Part shown: positions 1 to 13,100 of the stretch, in pieces
How positions within the stretch are numbered: the first letter of the stretch is position 1
Layout: each line of letters begins with the position of its first letter
Origin: Ustulina deusta
Taxonomy: Eukaryota; Ascomycota; Sordariomycetes; Xylariales; Xylariaceae
Direction: 5' to 3'
NCBI GenBank assembly: GCA_023159155.1
Contig: JAJNNX010000001.1
Span: 2,604,001-2,668,000 of the forward strand
Length of the DNA stretch: 64,000 nt
Notes under the pieces: generated by a model
Databases searched by the model: none
What the model was told of the DNA's origin: nothing
The model's input: the letters and a program-made list of their open reading frames with translations, nothing else
Program-made: the position numbers and the translations under genes

Positions 1-1379
1 AAGCAGGTTGCGCAGCAGCAACATCGAATATCGCCGTCGTCGCCATGGACATGGTAGCACGACGGACGGGATCCCCCTGCGAACGGCAAGTGTCACAAAG
101 GATCCCTTAATAACGTGGCCGGTCAATTGGTGCGCCCAACGCTTGGATGAATCTGGAATCAATCCCGTCTGCGCGATGCCGCCGGCATTTACATATTCTG
201 CTGTGTTTTGGTGTCAACCCCTGTCCCGCGCAACACGAGCTGCTTGGTGTGACTCTGCGTTATTAGTCTTGGAGCTACCAAGTCAATGATTGCCGCGCTT
301 ATGAGACAGCGTCGGCATCTCGCTCTCGGAGCCTCGCCTCTTACCGTCGGACTCGTCGAAGGCTAGGTAGTCAGTGCTAGGCTATAGGATCGCATCGCCT
401 TCACTGAGAGCGACTACCACCATCTCTCACCCTCTGCCTACCTACGTAGGGAACGACGTAATGAGCAGGGGGCACACACATGGTCATCAATCAAAGTGCG
501 GATAACCAGGCGTTCGTATCGCCACCATATAATATCAAAAAGTAAGGAAGAGGGAGAGAGAAGCCGGGTCGAATTGTACGATCTCCAGCCCCGAGCTATT
601 AGCCAATGTGTCTCATATGACCCGGGCGAACGGGAAATTCCATCAACGCAAATTCTTCTCCAGAAATTCATGCATGCAGCAGCGCGAGACATTTAGAGCA
701 CCTCGCCACCTTGTTGGCTTGATGGCATCCCCCTCGCGGTTCCGGGTGGCAACTACCTAACTCATATATGCACGCTGCCGTGGGGTCTCGGTTCAGGTGT
801 AGGAAATATATACATATACCCAGGACAGGGAGAGTGCTGGTGGCTTGTTCTTGAAACATAGTTCATACTAGAATTCCGAGCTGCGCTGCTCTGGCAAAGG
901 GTACCTGGTATAATAAAGGAACGAGTCACGCCGACCCATCTCACTCCGGTTGACGGGAAATTAATTTTTATGCCTGATTTCCGACTACTATCTAGCAGAT
1001 CCATGACAGCTAGTTGCTAGCCTTAGGCCCTGGGACGGACGAGCTGGCTGGTACTCGTCATGTCGTAAGTCCGGCCGATCTGAGCAATTTCTTCTCCTCT
1101 GATGTAATAGGGGGTAGGTAGAGAGCTGCGCCCATATTCCTCATCGTTCTTCTTTCGGCGACTTTTTATTTTATTTTATTTTTTAATTCTTTCTTTTTTT
1201 TTTAGGGGGGGGGGGGGGGGGTTGAAAGGAGCATAGTATCCGTCCTGTGTGCAGGTATAGTAGTGATCGAAATACAACGCTTATTGGGCATTTAATGAAA
1301 GCCTTTAACTGGAATCAGGGTTATAGCTAGCTCTTAAAAAAACCTGACTGAAGCCTGTCCACATTGCCTCGCCTTGCTT
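1..1379. other. Gene-free left edge with T-rich/poly-G tract
   Basis: I see no supported gene. Short open frames here begin at non-ATG codons or lack any family signal. The only conspicuous element is a T-rich run (about 1166-1203, TTTTA repeats) followed directly by 17 consecutive G at 1205-1221. Confidence 0.6.
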
Positions 1380-3400
1380 TTACTTGCGGCAGAGACGACC
1401 GTTCTGAGTCGGCAGCCACGATTCCTGACCCGTGATATGCCAGCCTTCGCTGCCGACCGCCGTAGGGGCCCAGAAAGTATCCCAGGGATCGACCTGCCTC
1501 TTAATCTCGAGTAGGCGGCCATAGTTGGTGCCCCAGAAAGACTGCTGGAAGTTGGGTTCGGCGATATCGGCCTCGTTGAGGTAAGACCCGGCACCTTTAG
1601 AGATAGAGCGCAGCTTCGCGAGCATGTCATAAGTGATGGCCTTATTGGCGGCCTCGATCTCGGCCGGGGTGCTGTCGTCGGTCCAGGCGGAGCCGACGAT
1701 GATGTAGAAGAGGTTTTCACGCCACGCGGGATTGACGGTGTTGTCGACGCCGGGTTGTCTCTTGCCGGCCATGTTGTACATGATAAAAGCGCGCTGTGTG
1801 GCATGACCTCCTCCAAGGCCGCGATCGTCTGGTTGAGCAATGCCGGGTCCTGCCAGTTCTTGGCTGGGATAAGCCGCGAGCCTGTTTGCAGGTCTGCGTT
1901 TGCGACAACTTCGGTCGCGAAAGTGCAGCGTCCACGGCGTGTAGAAGTTGTCGTCCTCGACGAAATCCGGCTCAACAGCGAAGCCAACCGCCAGCCATTC
2001 CGCCAACGGGGATGCCACGGCCTCCTTCAAACCGGCAAGCTTCGTGTTGGGTGCTAGCCAGGGGTGGAACTGCCAGGTATAGCCCGCGATGCCGTCGAAA
2101 CGAGGGTACACGCTCGAATAACCATAGTGGCCCTTTGCCGCGGCATAGTCGGGGAATTTGTGTCAGTAAGCCTCGAGAGCAGCGGTAAAGACCTCGGTGG
2201 TGACGTTGGCAAGAGAGTCGTTGCCGCTTGTGACGAAGAAGGTCAATCCAGAGTAGACCGTCTTAGGAGGTACCTTGACAGTCATGCTAGTCACGACGCC
2301 GAATGTAGCTCCACCACCTCCCCGGACGGCCCAAAAGATATCCGAGTTGTTCGTCTTGTCGGCAGTGATAGAGCGACCGCTATGTAGGACGATGTCTATG
2401 CTCAAAACCTGATTGGCGCCCATACCGTAGATGGAACTGAGAGGAGAGTGGCCACTACCTTGAATATAGCCCCCAGTGACACCGACACCCTTGCATTCAC
2501 CGCCTACTGCACTGACACCGCACTTGTCTGCTGCTGCGTACAGCTCGCCAACCTCGACACCGCCACCGAGGTTCATGGCCGGGCCACTGTAGCCACACCC
2601 ATTGTAGTGTTCAATAAAATCAATCGTCTTCAGATTGTGAGTCCAGATTGAAAGGGCGCCAGCACCTGCGCTGTTCCCTAGGAATTCGTACCCGGTATTC
2701 TTGACAACCAATCCAGCGTTCGTATTACGCACGAAATTTATAGCTAGCTGGATCTGAGCGACGGTGGAGATGTTCACGGCGTAGCTTGGGAAGCCACCCG
2801 GATCACATCTGCTGTCATTGCCATTCTGTGGCATGCAAGTCTTACCCTGGAAGAGAGGAGACATGACGGAGATCATTGGCGCTGTTGGAATTAGCAAAAG
2901 ATCGCCACGGTACTTGAGCCGGATAGCAGTCACTGGGTAGCGGACTCGGTCCAATGATCGAGAATCTCCTGGCACCTGTCTGCATCGTAGTGCTCGTTGT
3001 TCGTATTGCAACCGGCACCAATGGGAATGGTCTTGATGAGGGCGCGCCTGTCAGGAGGTTGAAGACCTTCCAGACAGGCTCGAGGGGCCAAAGCTGATCC
3101 CTAGGGAATGACTTGCAGCCGGCGAAGAGGGATCGCTCGTGATTTTCCGTCGACTCGACGTTCTCCGCAAAATCGAAGAGCGAAATGTCAGTCAGCTCCA
3201 GGCTTTTTAGTTGGGCAAGTAAGGCCATCCGTGAGGACGAGCTCGTTGTTGACATTCTCGGCAGCAACAGGCACCGTACTCTCATCTGCAGCCGTACGGC
3301 AATTAATAATAACGATAGTCCCCCACTGGAGATGGGTAAAGTATTATCTTGCATACCAACAATTTGCCCGTTCTTTTTGATGGTCTGGGCGGAGGCTAAG
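1380..3400 (-). pseudogene. Decayed FAD-linked oxidoreductase (berberine bridge enzyme family)
   Basis: Reading leftward, the fragments resemble the secreted fungal BBE-like oxidases (FAD-binding PCMH domain followed by a BBE C-terminal domain). The N-terminal part contains CKSFPRDQLWPLEPVWKVF. The FAD domain (2163-2850) includes CMPQNGNDSRCDPGGFPSY and GGGATFGVVTSMTVKVP. The BBE tail near 1500-1560 reads NEADIAEPNFQQSFWGTNYG and then VDPWDTFWAP. The frame is broken repeatedly. There is a 1-base deletion near 3035, where LLTG continues as ALIKTIP in another frame. The junction near 2930 is not clean. A TGA lies at about 2173-2175, between EAY and HKFPDYAAAK. Two compensating frameshifts near 1917 and 1797 put about 42 codons out of frame. 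The family oxidises alcohols, sugars or alkaloid-like substrates and is common in secondary metabolism. No such cluster is visible here. This copy is very unlikely to make a working enzyme. Confidence 0.85.
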
Positions 3401-4561
3401 CCGACTCACGACAGCCATGATAAGAAGAAACCGCTCAGTCAAGGGTCGGCAAGATAAATGATGAACTCGCATGTGATCTAGATCGGAGGCTCTCCCGACG
3501 TTACAGTAATGAAGTACCGACTTAGGCCGGTGAGTGGGACAAATCACAGGCGAGCCAACCCGCATGCCGAACCGGACGGAGGTTATGGACTGGCGGCACC
3601 TACTCACGTTCCAATGGGCAGTCAGATTTCCCATCTTCGGGCGGATAATAAATACCTTATTGCCACGAAATGTCAGCTATCTGTATAGGTTATTATTATT
3701 GCTGCTGCTGCCGTTGTTGTGTTGTTGCGTAAATGGTCCCCTGGGTGGCTAAATCTCGACTACATGTAGGCTATTTTTGTTCTGTCGTGCAGTATTGCAA
3801 CGCCTTTTCACACATTGGAATTCTACATGCTTGGAGTGTTTGGTTGTGCAAATACCAGTGGTAAGACACAGGCTCCACTGATTTATATATTAACTTCTCT
3901 CTTCGTGCTAAGTATATGGAGACCAATAGCGCAATATGCGAAATTGAATTCGAGAGAGCACGTCGCGTATCTTCCCGGTTATGTGACGAAGAAAAAGGGG
4001 GTGTTTCATATATTGTAGCCGAGATAGCCAGTATGTAGTTCTGGACTCTCCACGCAACAAGGTGTACTCACAAAAAACCTATTATACCTATTCTACTAGG
4101 AAAAGCCGTGTAACGCGCAAGAGCGAAAGAAAATGCAAGGACCATGGAAAAGAACTACCGAATTTCTGGGTGGGCATTTTTCACGCAACGGTTAGTTGTC
4201 GCGATACTGGTAATTGAGCCGATTACGCGAAAGAAATATCGTTCTTTGATTTCAAATTCGAAACAGAATGGGTAGGCTGGCCATGATCTAAGAGCAATGC
4301 ATTCCTCCATCGTAGAAAGTTTCAGACAACCTAATTCGGGGACGCCTATCCTTCTGCTCCAAGATGAACCTTGATAACAAGTCTCCAGAGATAGATCTTG
4401 AAAATATCATAACTATTCAAGGAACACCCCAGGACCTGTATACCAGAACTCCATACTATGATCGTAATATATGCTGTGAAAAAAAAAAACGCCCCCTCGA
4501 AAGTGCGGAGGATCAGTATAGCAAGTATATATGTGTTCGTATCGTATCATCTCTCGATGGT
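3401..4561. other. Gene-free spacer
   Basis: No supported gene. There is a TTA/TGC/TTG trinucleotide-like run at about 3690-3728 and an A-run at about 4480-4489. The left part may hold further decayed 5' sequence of the oxidoreductase pseudogene, but I could not follow it. Confidence 0.5.
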
Positions 4562-6589
4562 TCACATAACGGTGCACGCCATCGTCCGAGCCCTCCGGCG
4601 TCCGAGCCCGCCAAGTCCTCCCTCTTGCTCGTTGGCGTGGAGCAGTTGAGCCTCTCGGGCGCGACGCCTCCGACGGCGGATACCAGCACCTGGGGTACCC
4701 GCCTCTTCTACCGCTTGCATGTAATCTGCCCATTTCCTTTCTAATCTTGCGGCAGCGGCAAAATCGCCCCTTAAAACGCGCTGCATGTGCTGCTCCACTG
4801 TCTGCTGCCAACCAAAATAGCATTTGAGGCCAATGACCTCAGTAGGGTACGTTGGTAGGCTACCAGACGCATGGCGAACCTCGGAATTCCAAGACATGAC
4901 TTCGCGGATACCCGTCCAGGTAACCAAGTTGCAGTCAAAGACTACAAGCTTGAGCCCCACGTGAGGGCAGTGACCGCGAACTGATGTCCGCGCCGCCCGA
5001 GATCGAACCATGGCAGCGGCTTCAGCGAGGACGAGGTCGCCGGCTCGCGTGTTATCCATGTCTACGCTCTTAAGACTGACACAATTCTTGATAACAGGGA
5101 TAAGACCAGCATCACCAAGGTTCTCGCAGTAGCTCACGGAAAGGTGCTCTAGCTTCGCAGCACATGGCGCATTGGCTAGGTGCTTGGACAAGATGTCATT
5201 ACTGAGTTCCGAAAGATCCTCTAGCTCTAAATGGCTGAGGCGGGGAGTAGAGGCGATGATTGGTTCAAGAGCCGCGTCAGTCAACTCCGTACAGCCATTG
5301 AGCTGCAGGCCTTCTAGCTCTGGGACAAGATGACCAAGAGCCTTGACGCCCCGATCTGTCAACTGAGAGCAGCGACTCAAGTCCAAATGCCGAAGCTTCC
5401 TAGGTGAAACGATTGGTTTGTCGGTGAGTATATCGATTTCAGGTTGTAAACCATGGACCATCGTCTTGAGTGTGTCATCTCCAAGATCAGCACATCCACT
5501 CAAAACCAGGCGCTGAAGATTGTTGGTTTCGAAGATAGCTTTAGCAACCTCAATACTGTCGAACCCCTTAATTTCGCCAGCTCGCAGATCCCTCAGTTTA
5601 GGGCAGCCCAGCACTACCATCTTAATTCCCTTTGCGTCCATATGTTTGCACCAAGACACGTTGAGAGTTTCCAACTGGGGGCAGTGCTGAGATATGATTT
5701 TGCAACTGCTGTTGGTCACGGCCGTCATGCTCGCTAAGTTTAAGTTGGTCAATTTATTGTTGCATCGGATAAGATTATGGAGAGTTGACCGTTGGAAATT
5801 TCGACACCCTTCTAACGAGGCGCTGGCCAAATTCCTGCAGGCTGTAACGAGAACCTCGGCGCGCTTATAGTGCTCGATCTGAAGACAACCACGGAGGTTG
5901 AGATCCTTAATGAAGGGCCCCGCCGAGGCAATGATATTAGCCAGAGACTCTGCAGGTATCTGACTATAGAACTCGGAGGCATCAAACGATGTCCAAAGCT
6001 GGCCATCGAAACAGAACTTGTGGAATTCCTTGTTCACACGTGACGCACGGACAAGCTCTTTGGGTTTCAGGTGAGAGAATATTTGTATTCTAATTTCGTC
6101 GGGCATTGCAGACCAAAAACTGTAGAAACATTTCCGGCTAGCACGAGACTTGGGTCGCGAAAGCGTGACTTCGGCGGGCAGACAAGCTGTAGTTGGAGCG
6201 AGGGCAGTGGAGGAGATATTGGCTGGCTTGCGAGGTGCTAGAGGAACTCCGAGACCCTCAATTGGTGGGGCATCAAGACCTGGAGAACCTGAAAGCGACC
6301 CATTCCCACCGGAGAAGTAGCCTGGAGTGACGCTGCCCGAGGCAGTTGGTGCAAGGCTCACACAGGACAGGTTGGTACGGGAACCATACGGCGCACTAGA
6401 AGAACGGGAGCGACCGGCATGAGACAGAGAAGGTGATGAGGTCATGCGTTGTATCCCGCAAAAAAGTCTCTGACGACGCTTATCCTTAGATGGGTTCTCG
6501 GGCGGCGTCGCGGGTGTTGGCGCATTGTCGCCAACCGGAGCCGAAGGATTGGTCGTCTCAACCGAGGCGTCTGCAATTGTAGGAGCCAT
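4562..6589 (-). CDS. F-box / leucine-rich-repeat protein (SCF substrate adaptor)
   Basis: This is an uninterrupted frame of 675 codons. I chose the ATG at 6589 (MAPTIADASVE); the frame extends further upstream only through a TTG. Residues 1-155 are Ser/Pro/Thr-rich and probably disordered. An F-box follows at about 160-205 (MPDEIRIQIFSHLKPKELV, then LWTSFD). After it come roughly ten LRRs of the cysteine-containing AMN1/FBXL type up to about residue 560, for example LETLNVSWCKHMDAKG and LRHLDLSRCSQLTDRGVKAL. Proteins of this build bind Skp1 through the F-box and present substrates to an SCF ubiquitin ligase through the LRR arc (family knowledge). The C-terminal tail is basic, then Gly-rich. 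The substrate cannot be read from sequence. It is a GRR1/FBXL2-20-like protein, and I do not claim orthology to GRR1. Confidence 0.9.
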   Translation of the reverse strand: MAPTIADASVETTNPSAPVGDNAPTPATPPENPSKDKRRQRLFCGIQRMTSSPSLSHAGRSRSSSAPYGSRTNLSCVSLAPTASGSVTPGYFSGGNGSLSGSPGLDAPPIEGLGVPLAPRKPANISSTALAPTTACLPAEVTLSRPKSRASRKCFYSFWSAMPDEIRIQIFSHLKPKELVRASRVNKEFHKFCFDGQLWTSFDASEFYSQIPAESLANIIASAGPFIKDLNLRGCLQIEHYKRAEVLVTACRNLASASLEGCRNFQRSTLHNLIRCNNKLTNLNLASMTAVTNSSCKIISQHCPQLETLNVSWCKHMDAKGIKMVVLGCPKLRDLRAGEIKGFDSIEVAKAIFETNNLQRLVLSGCADLGDDTLKTMVHGLQPEIDILTDKPIVSPRKLRHLDLSRCSQLTDRGVKALGHLVPELEGLQLNGCTELTDAALEPIIASTPRLSHLELEDLSELSNDILSKHLANAPCAAKLEHLSVSYCENLGDAGLIPVIKNCVSLKSVDMDNTRAGDLVLAEAAAMVRSRAARTSVRGHCPHVGLKLVVFDCNLVTWTGIREVMSWNSEVRHASGSLPTYPTEVIGLKCYFGWQQTVEQHMQRVLRGDFAAAARLERKWADYMQAVEEAGTPGAGIRRRRRRAREAQLLHANEQEGGLGGLGRRRARTMACTVM

Positions 6590-9500
6590 CTCGGAGTCGG
6601 CACTGAAAAGGGGGGGAAGAGGGCGGGGAGAGGAAAGAGAAGCGATGCTCGACAAGGTACCTAGGTCCGAGCGGAACAAATCGTGTTTATATTGGAGGTA
6701 CCAAACAGCAAGTCACTTTGACATGACTTTCGGATCCGATTCGCACTGGACTAGAGAGCGTACAGCGCGGGATAAGCGTAATCAAACGAGTGTGTGACTG
6801 CGCCGTGGCTGATTACCGGCTGGAGATAGCGAGAGTAAGGGCTGGATGCGGGCAATGCGATGAGAAAGCAAGAAGCGAGAGAGCTGTGCGTGTTTTGTAT
6901 AGCTCAACGGAGGGGATGGGATGGCCGGGCAGGACGATTTTGCTTCGGCACCGGATTGACCAGATTGGACTACGTTTACTTGGTGTGTTGAAAACGAGTC
7001 AAGCTGGTCTGCTTGGGCAGCTTGTCCCTGCTCCTCCCGTCAAGCAAGGAACATCGAATGTTCTCAGCCTATTGGAGCGGCGGCGTCAGCTTATGATGCG
7101 GCTGGACTGCACAGTAGCTCTTGCGGGCGCCCAGCAATTCGCCTGTGGACGGTTTAGGTTGATTCGTATCTGTCAACTAAACAAACAACGGTCAGAAGCT
7201 CGGAGAGGCGCAGCGCCAGAGGCTTTTTGTGTACCGGCAGCGGCTCCAAAGAATGCACTCATGCACATGTATTGAACCTTGGGGATGACAAAGTCCGTCT
7301 CTGAGCGCGCGGGAGAAAAGCTTGCTGGGAAAAAGACGTGGCTCGTCTGTGCATCTCGTCAATTTGTGAAAGGCCCAAGGAACAAAGCGACAAACGAGAG
7401 ACGACCACATAATATGCTTGCTTGTCTGTGTCTGAAAGCCTGCATGTCAAATGGCGACTTATAATGTCTCAGAGAGACATGGTCGACTAGAGCTGACTTG
7501 TCCAGGTGAACCCTCCCGAACCCCTCCAGAACCCCCCCAGAACGCCTCAGATGCCCACCCGTCAAGGGTGACGTTCTTATCATTCTTATCGTGCCCTATC
7601 AGCCGGGGGGGAGTGGAGACCGTTGCTGGATGACCCCGGCCGGCCCATGCTCGAGGTGGCCTTCAGGCCCGCCAGGGTCCACTGAAGAATACCTAGGTAT
7701 CCACTGACGGCGTGGGTGCTAACCACTGTTACCCCTCCGTGGAGACGGGGTGGTCTTACTGCCCCTCCACCCGACCCACACCTTGAGTCGTTACATCAGA
7801 AGGCAGTAATAGGGTTCCATGATAACCAACATTGGAATTCAGAAAGCTCGATCTGCTTGTTGACCTTTCCCTGTTTCCTGCACCCCTTCATTGTCCTCAC
7901 ACCCAAATGCACAGATGATCAAACTTCGTGGCACCAACAACGTGCCAACATGACCCATGTGCATTACTACCGGGCAGCTCTGCTTGTCGTATAGTTGCAA
8001 CTTAGATAAAGGATAACATGGCCCGGGGATGAATGTGTCTACACTGCTTCCCCTTATTAGGTGCTACTACCCGGCAGAATCCTATACTGTTGCTCGAGTA
8101 TCGCGTAATCATGCCGGTACAGACTGTACACTACCTGGACTTGTCGTGTTTACGATTACAGAAAATCATACAAATCATACAGGTAGTCAGGCATCAGCAA
8201 GCAATCTCTGCGTCTCGCCGACGCCTCACCCGTTGGCGAGCGTATCAAAGGATCTTAGGGGCCTTCAGGCCAAACTGCTGGATTTCGCGACTGCCCTATG
8301 TTAAATATAACAATACCGGAAAGATCTGGTAACGCTAGTTTTTGTTCTAACACCCTAGACCATTCATACTATGCGCAAGTATTTGACTTTGCCACAGCTG
8401 CGGGAGAGCGCGAGAGAGCCCCTTTGTACATATTCCTGCAGCCGCGGGCGCTCACCTACCTTTCCACCACAGCCTATTATTGGCCACAGTCTAGACCATC
8501 CAGGTCCCAAGCCAGCTTCTTTCTTCTTCCCGTTTTAAGAACATGGTGCGACCATCGTCAGCAGATTTCCAGGCAATACCTACTATCTACCTGGGTAGGG
8601 CTTGACCATCTAGACTCACTATCTATCTAGATAGACTAGGTTACTAGCACAAGCTTGTCATCCCACCGCCTCTTCATCAAAGACTCGAACATAGATAGTC
8701 TAGGTAGTATCGCACACCATGGGATATGCGATAAGAACAACACCCTAAAAGAAATCGCAATAATGTCCTCGTTGCCTTGTGACCCGGGTGACACTGGTCA
8801 CCCGGTCGTGTTCCTCAACTGATTAATAGCACGCAACCATCTGCACCACCCGACTCATGATCACCTAAAAGTGCCAAGTTCCGGCAGCTGACCCACCACC
8901 AGCCTCCTAGCCGTACATCGTACATACACCTTGCCAACCCGTTATCACTTCAAGCTCGTCTGCATTGCTATCGTCGTTCCGTTCAGTTGTGAGCCTGTTT
9001 CGATCTAAAGCCTTATCTTACGTACTAAACCAACAACTAACACTAGTTCCCTCCACATCGGGCCATTGAAGGCATTCGGAATGAATTCGCCATCGAGAGC
9101 GGTGACGGGCGCTTCCCACCGGACCTCTATCCAGGGAAGGCGCATCGTCGCGGATGTTAGTGTGGGTGTTTGGCAACACGTTGTATCTCAAATTAAGGCT
9201 CCAGATAGAGTTCTAATCTACATGACGGTCATCCTATTCGACATAAGTCAATGTTCCTGGGGCGAACTCGGGGGGTTCGAGGGGGCATACCCATCGCGAG
9301 AATGAGAACTTAGAAGCACGAAATCGGACATGTGCAAGTCGTCACGATGCTGGTCCTATCTTGGTTTCTTTCCTTCGGCATATGTCGCCTGCATGCACAT
9401 TCATCCCCAGGCCAGCTTGCCTACCTCTTGAAATAGGCGCAGTAGTAGGTAAGGGGAACCTAGGTAATAGCATTGGAAATTTAGGGAAAATCCTAAAGAG

Positions 9501-10124
9501 AGAAATGTAATAAAAAAGTAGTATTGTTATTTGGATACAGATGCACATATCGCAATAGAGGAACGAGTGGATACCTACCTAATCTACCTCATGCACCGTT
9601 AGGTACCCACATACCCACATGTAAGTCTGTATGGCGTTACTATTTTTGGCAGGCGGGAATAACAACTTGCCGACCATCGTGTCCTAGCGCATTCTATCTA
9701 GCAAGTTGCACATATGTTTATTATCCTCATTTCTTAGTTAAGATGCATCCTTTATGATCTGGAATCTCATCATCCGTAAACTACGCAGCTACTATCTAAT
9801 CAGTCAACTTCACTAGGGGCTTTCCTGACCATCAATCTTCGCTGTCGGCGTTCCATCACTATGGTTCTCCGTTTTCTGCTTTCCTCCCAACAATCATCCA
9901 GAGAGCTCTCTGACATTCGTGTGAAGCGTGATTTCTTAGTCGAAAAATGTCGTCCATCTATCGCGTAATCTGCGGGCTGGGGTTAAGGGGCCAAGATCAC
10001 TTGAAGCTAGACTGTGGGGAACCATTGGATACGCAGGAATGTGGCTGACAGGATCGCGAAGTCTTTCTCAGCTTCTTTCAATTGATCTTCAGTCTCTTCT
10101 CCGGTATGTTTTGTAGCTCGAAAT
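6590..10124. other. 3.5 kb gene-free interval between divergent genes
   Basis: This interval separates the F-box gene (leftward) from the HET gene (rightward) and must contain both promoters. Open frames of 60-160 codons occur but show no domain, splice structure or codon pattern that I can support. Visible structure: an exact TACCTAGGTA at 7690-7699, a perfect 9-bp dyad at 8784-8805, and a CTATCT/AGATAG palindromic run at about 8620-8640. Confidence 0.6.
8784..8805. repeat. Perfect 9-bp inverted repeat
   Basis: CCGGGTGAC and GTCACCCGG are separated by the four bases ACTG. The dyad lies 1.3 kb upstream of the HET gene in otherwise featureless DNA. It could be a protein-binding dyad or chance; nothing in the sequence decides. 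Confidence 0.6.
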
Positions 10125-13100
10125 ATGAATGGAGAGCAACAGAAACGTGATGTCACGGACGCGAGTTCCGATGCGGGCACAGAGTCGACACAACGCGGCG
10201 CTCAGGTGAGGCAAAACCCCAGGCTTTCGGCATCGAACGCCATCTCTAACGATGTGTGTCAGAGGCTTTGTCCGACCTGTCAATCTCTCCAATTGGGCGT
10301 GCATCGCTTCAAAGTACAAGCTTCGACGTCGAGTCAGCGAGCTGGCCTTGCTTCAACCGACCGAATACTACGGTCGTCTTCGACTTCTGTGCAGCTTGGT
10401 ACATTGATCAACATCAAAACGCAGGCATCTGGGTGCCCTCTCTGCTCGTTGATCTTTGAATCCGTGGGCGAAGTCTGGCAACAGAACCACCAGCTAGCCG
10501 AGGAAGATGAGAAACAGAGGCTCCTACAGGCGTCATGTGTTCTGACGTGGGAGATTGATGGGCGCGAGGGGGCTCGGGCGAACCGCTCCGGCGGCTCTAC
10601 AAACACGGTTCGTGGTCTAACAAGGCGCATGCACATCCGCGTGAGTAATGTTCAGAGTCATATTTATCCTGTTCCGGCCCCCGTAAGAGTGGAGAGGCTC
10701 CTTCTCAGGGCAAATTCATATCTTGAAAGCTCCCAACGGCATCGAAATCCGCCAGGTCATGCTCAAGAAGCTAATTACTGACTCCGAGTGCTGTAGTGGA
10801 GCCATCCTAGTCTATCAGACAGCTACATAATATATGTGGCCCCGGAAAGCTTTTCCACGACAGCGTCAGACGCTGACCGCGTTTGGGATAAGAGTTCACT
10901 CTTCCTTGGGCGTAAGGTCACGGAGTATGTCGAAAATCAGGCATTGGTGAAGTCTTGGCTTGATCTTTGCCAGAAGACTCATCAGGGACCATGCCGCCAT
11001 CAGAACAATATAAGCCCTCAGGACTTCCATGACATGGTATCACATTCTTATTTTGGCGTTATAGATGTATTAAATATGCAATTGACTCAGCTGCCATCCA
11101 GACCTGATCCAAATGACGGCCCTGCCAGGGGACAACGCGGGCGGGTTAGGTATGCTCACGTGTACGAACCGTACATAGCTTTAAGTTATGTATGGGGGGT
11201 CACCAGCGCGTACACAACGACGACTGAGAATGTGATGCTGCACAGAACGCATGGCGGTCTCGAGAACGTAATCCAAAGGTTCCCCGATGCTATCAAGGAT
11301 GCGATTGAGTTAGTCAGAAGGCTTGGGTTCAAATATCTATGGATTGATCGATTATGCATCGTTCAAGACAGTGCGAGATCCTGGAAGCTAAATGCTTATA
11401 ACATGGACCTTATCTATGGAAACGCCGAGCTCACAATATGTGCTGCAGACGGAGATGCTTCGGCCGGGCTTCGTGCGATGAGACCAGAGAACCATAATTT
11501 CAGGCAGTCCAGGAGAACAGTCATGCGAGGGCTGGACTTGATGGTGACACGCCCACCCGAAATTCATATACGCCAATCCGCTTGGAATGAGAGAGCCTGG
11601 ACTTTCCAAGAGCGCCTCCTTTCTCGTCGCTGCCTTATTTTCACCAACGGCCGGGTCTACTTTCAGTGTCGCTCTACAGGCATGTCTGAGGAAATCTATG
11701 CTGACCGTAGAGGAGCGGGCTGGTCGCTTGACCTCGTCCACGCACCTATGCAGATGTTCCGCCAAATAGACACATGCGCTATCTGGGTCTATATGAGATC
11801 CGTAGAACTGTATACGGAAAGAGAGCTTACAAAAACCCAGGATATTTTAGCTGCCTTTAGTGGTGTTTCAAACGTTTTAAAAGGCCGTATGCGAGCTCCC
11901 TTCGTTCATGGCCTTCCCAGCTCACACTTTGACTTGGCCTTGCTCTGGGAATCCACGCGGGCCCCCGAAAGGAGAATGATAGCGGACTCGGCCGAGAAAA
12001 AGAGCTATTCGATTCCTGACTTTCCGAGTTGGTCCTGGGCCGGTTGGATTGGTCCTGTTGCTTTCAAGGAAAATACTGTTGGTGGTCTCCTAGACAATGT
12101 GTCTGAATGGATCAATAGCCACACCTGGATCAAGTGGTGGGTAAGAGACGGACATGGCGACTTACGTCCACTGTGGAACAGCAAAGGATCCAAGATCGAT
12201 CGCAGCACGGATTGCCGATGGCGAGGTTATCTTAAGTCTGGGGTAAGAGCTGATAGGCTGCGACATACTTCCCCGAGAGAAAACGATAGGTATCAACCAG
12301 ATGATGAGCACCCCTCTCTAGTAGAGAACGACAACAAGGACGACTTGTTCCCGGAATTTGACCGCGAACAGGAACGGAACCGGGATTCTGATGTCTCAGC
12401 CGAGTCCTCGGCACCTAATAGGGCCGAAGGATCTTCTGAAGAGTCCCAGGATGACGCGATCTTGGGAGGAGCTCGAGAATATCCATACCGGCCTCGAAGA
12501 TCCAGGTCCCGTTCTCCATCCCCGACGCGATATCCAAATGGTGTTTCAAGATCGGATCTTCGACCCCGTCGGCCAGAGAACGCGATCGTACACTTCCAGC
12601 CCCGTCCACCTCCACCTGTTGATTATTACGAAGACACGCACCGAGACGGTTCTCCTATCAGGTCCCGCTCTCAATCACCAGCCCGATATCATTCGAGACC
12701 ACGCCGTTTCCCTGGGCCAGATAATCCTGCGACTATGTACGGCCGAACCCGCTCGACAACACGTCAAGAATATAGACGGGATAGTGCACCCCCTGTCCAG
12801 TCACGACCTTTCCTCGAACCCTCAACTCGTACGCCTTATAATGCTGATTACTCTATGCGATCCAATCATCCGACACATAATTCAGATTTCTTCGATATGA
12901 TTTTCGATAACAGGGGAGAGGAGTTTAGCATCACGCTCAGGGATTACCCGTACCGGGTGGTAACCGCGCCATTTACGTCGAAGCTAGAAAGTTTCGAGTT
13001 CCCACTTCTTCCGATTCTTCAGTTCCGCACATGGCATACCAACCTGTATATTAAGGCTGCCACTGCTTTTTCGGCCGAAAAAGGCGAAGCTATGGGGAGT

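Noticed and set aside
1205..1221. 17-base G run as a G-quadruplex regulator
   Set aside because: A simple homopolymer after a T-rich run; may be slippage or an assembly uncertainty, with no gene nearby on that side.
6590..6679. 30-codon N-terminal extension of the F-box gene
   Set aside because: The extension starts with TTG; the first ATG in frame is at 6589.
6790..7275. 161-codon frame upstream of the F-box gene
   Set aside because: It overlaps the F-box gene's promoter and has no family signal; probably chance in GC-rich DNA.
10641..10836. Apparent break of the HET gene into two genes, the second starting with GTG at 10836
   Set aside because: A GTGAGT donor at 10641, a CTAAT/CTGAC branch and a TGTAG acceptor at 10796 remove the stop and join both parts in frame.
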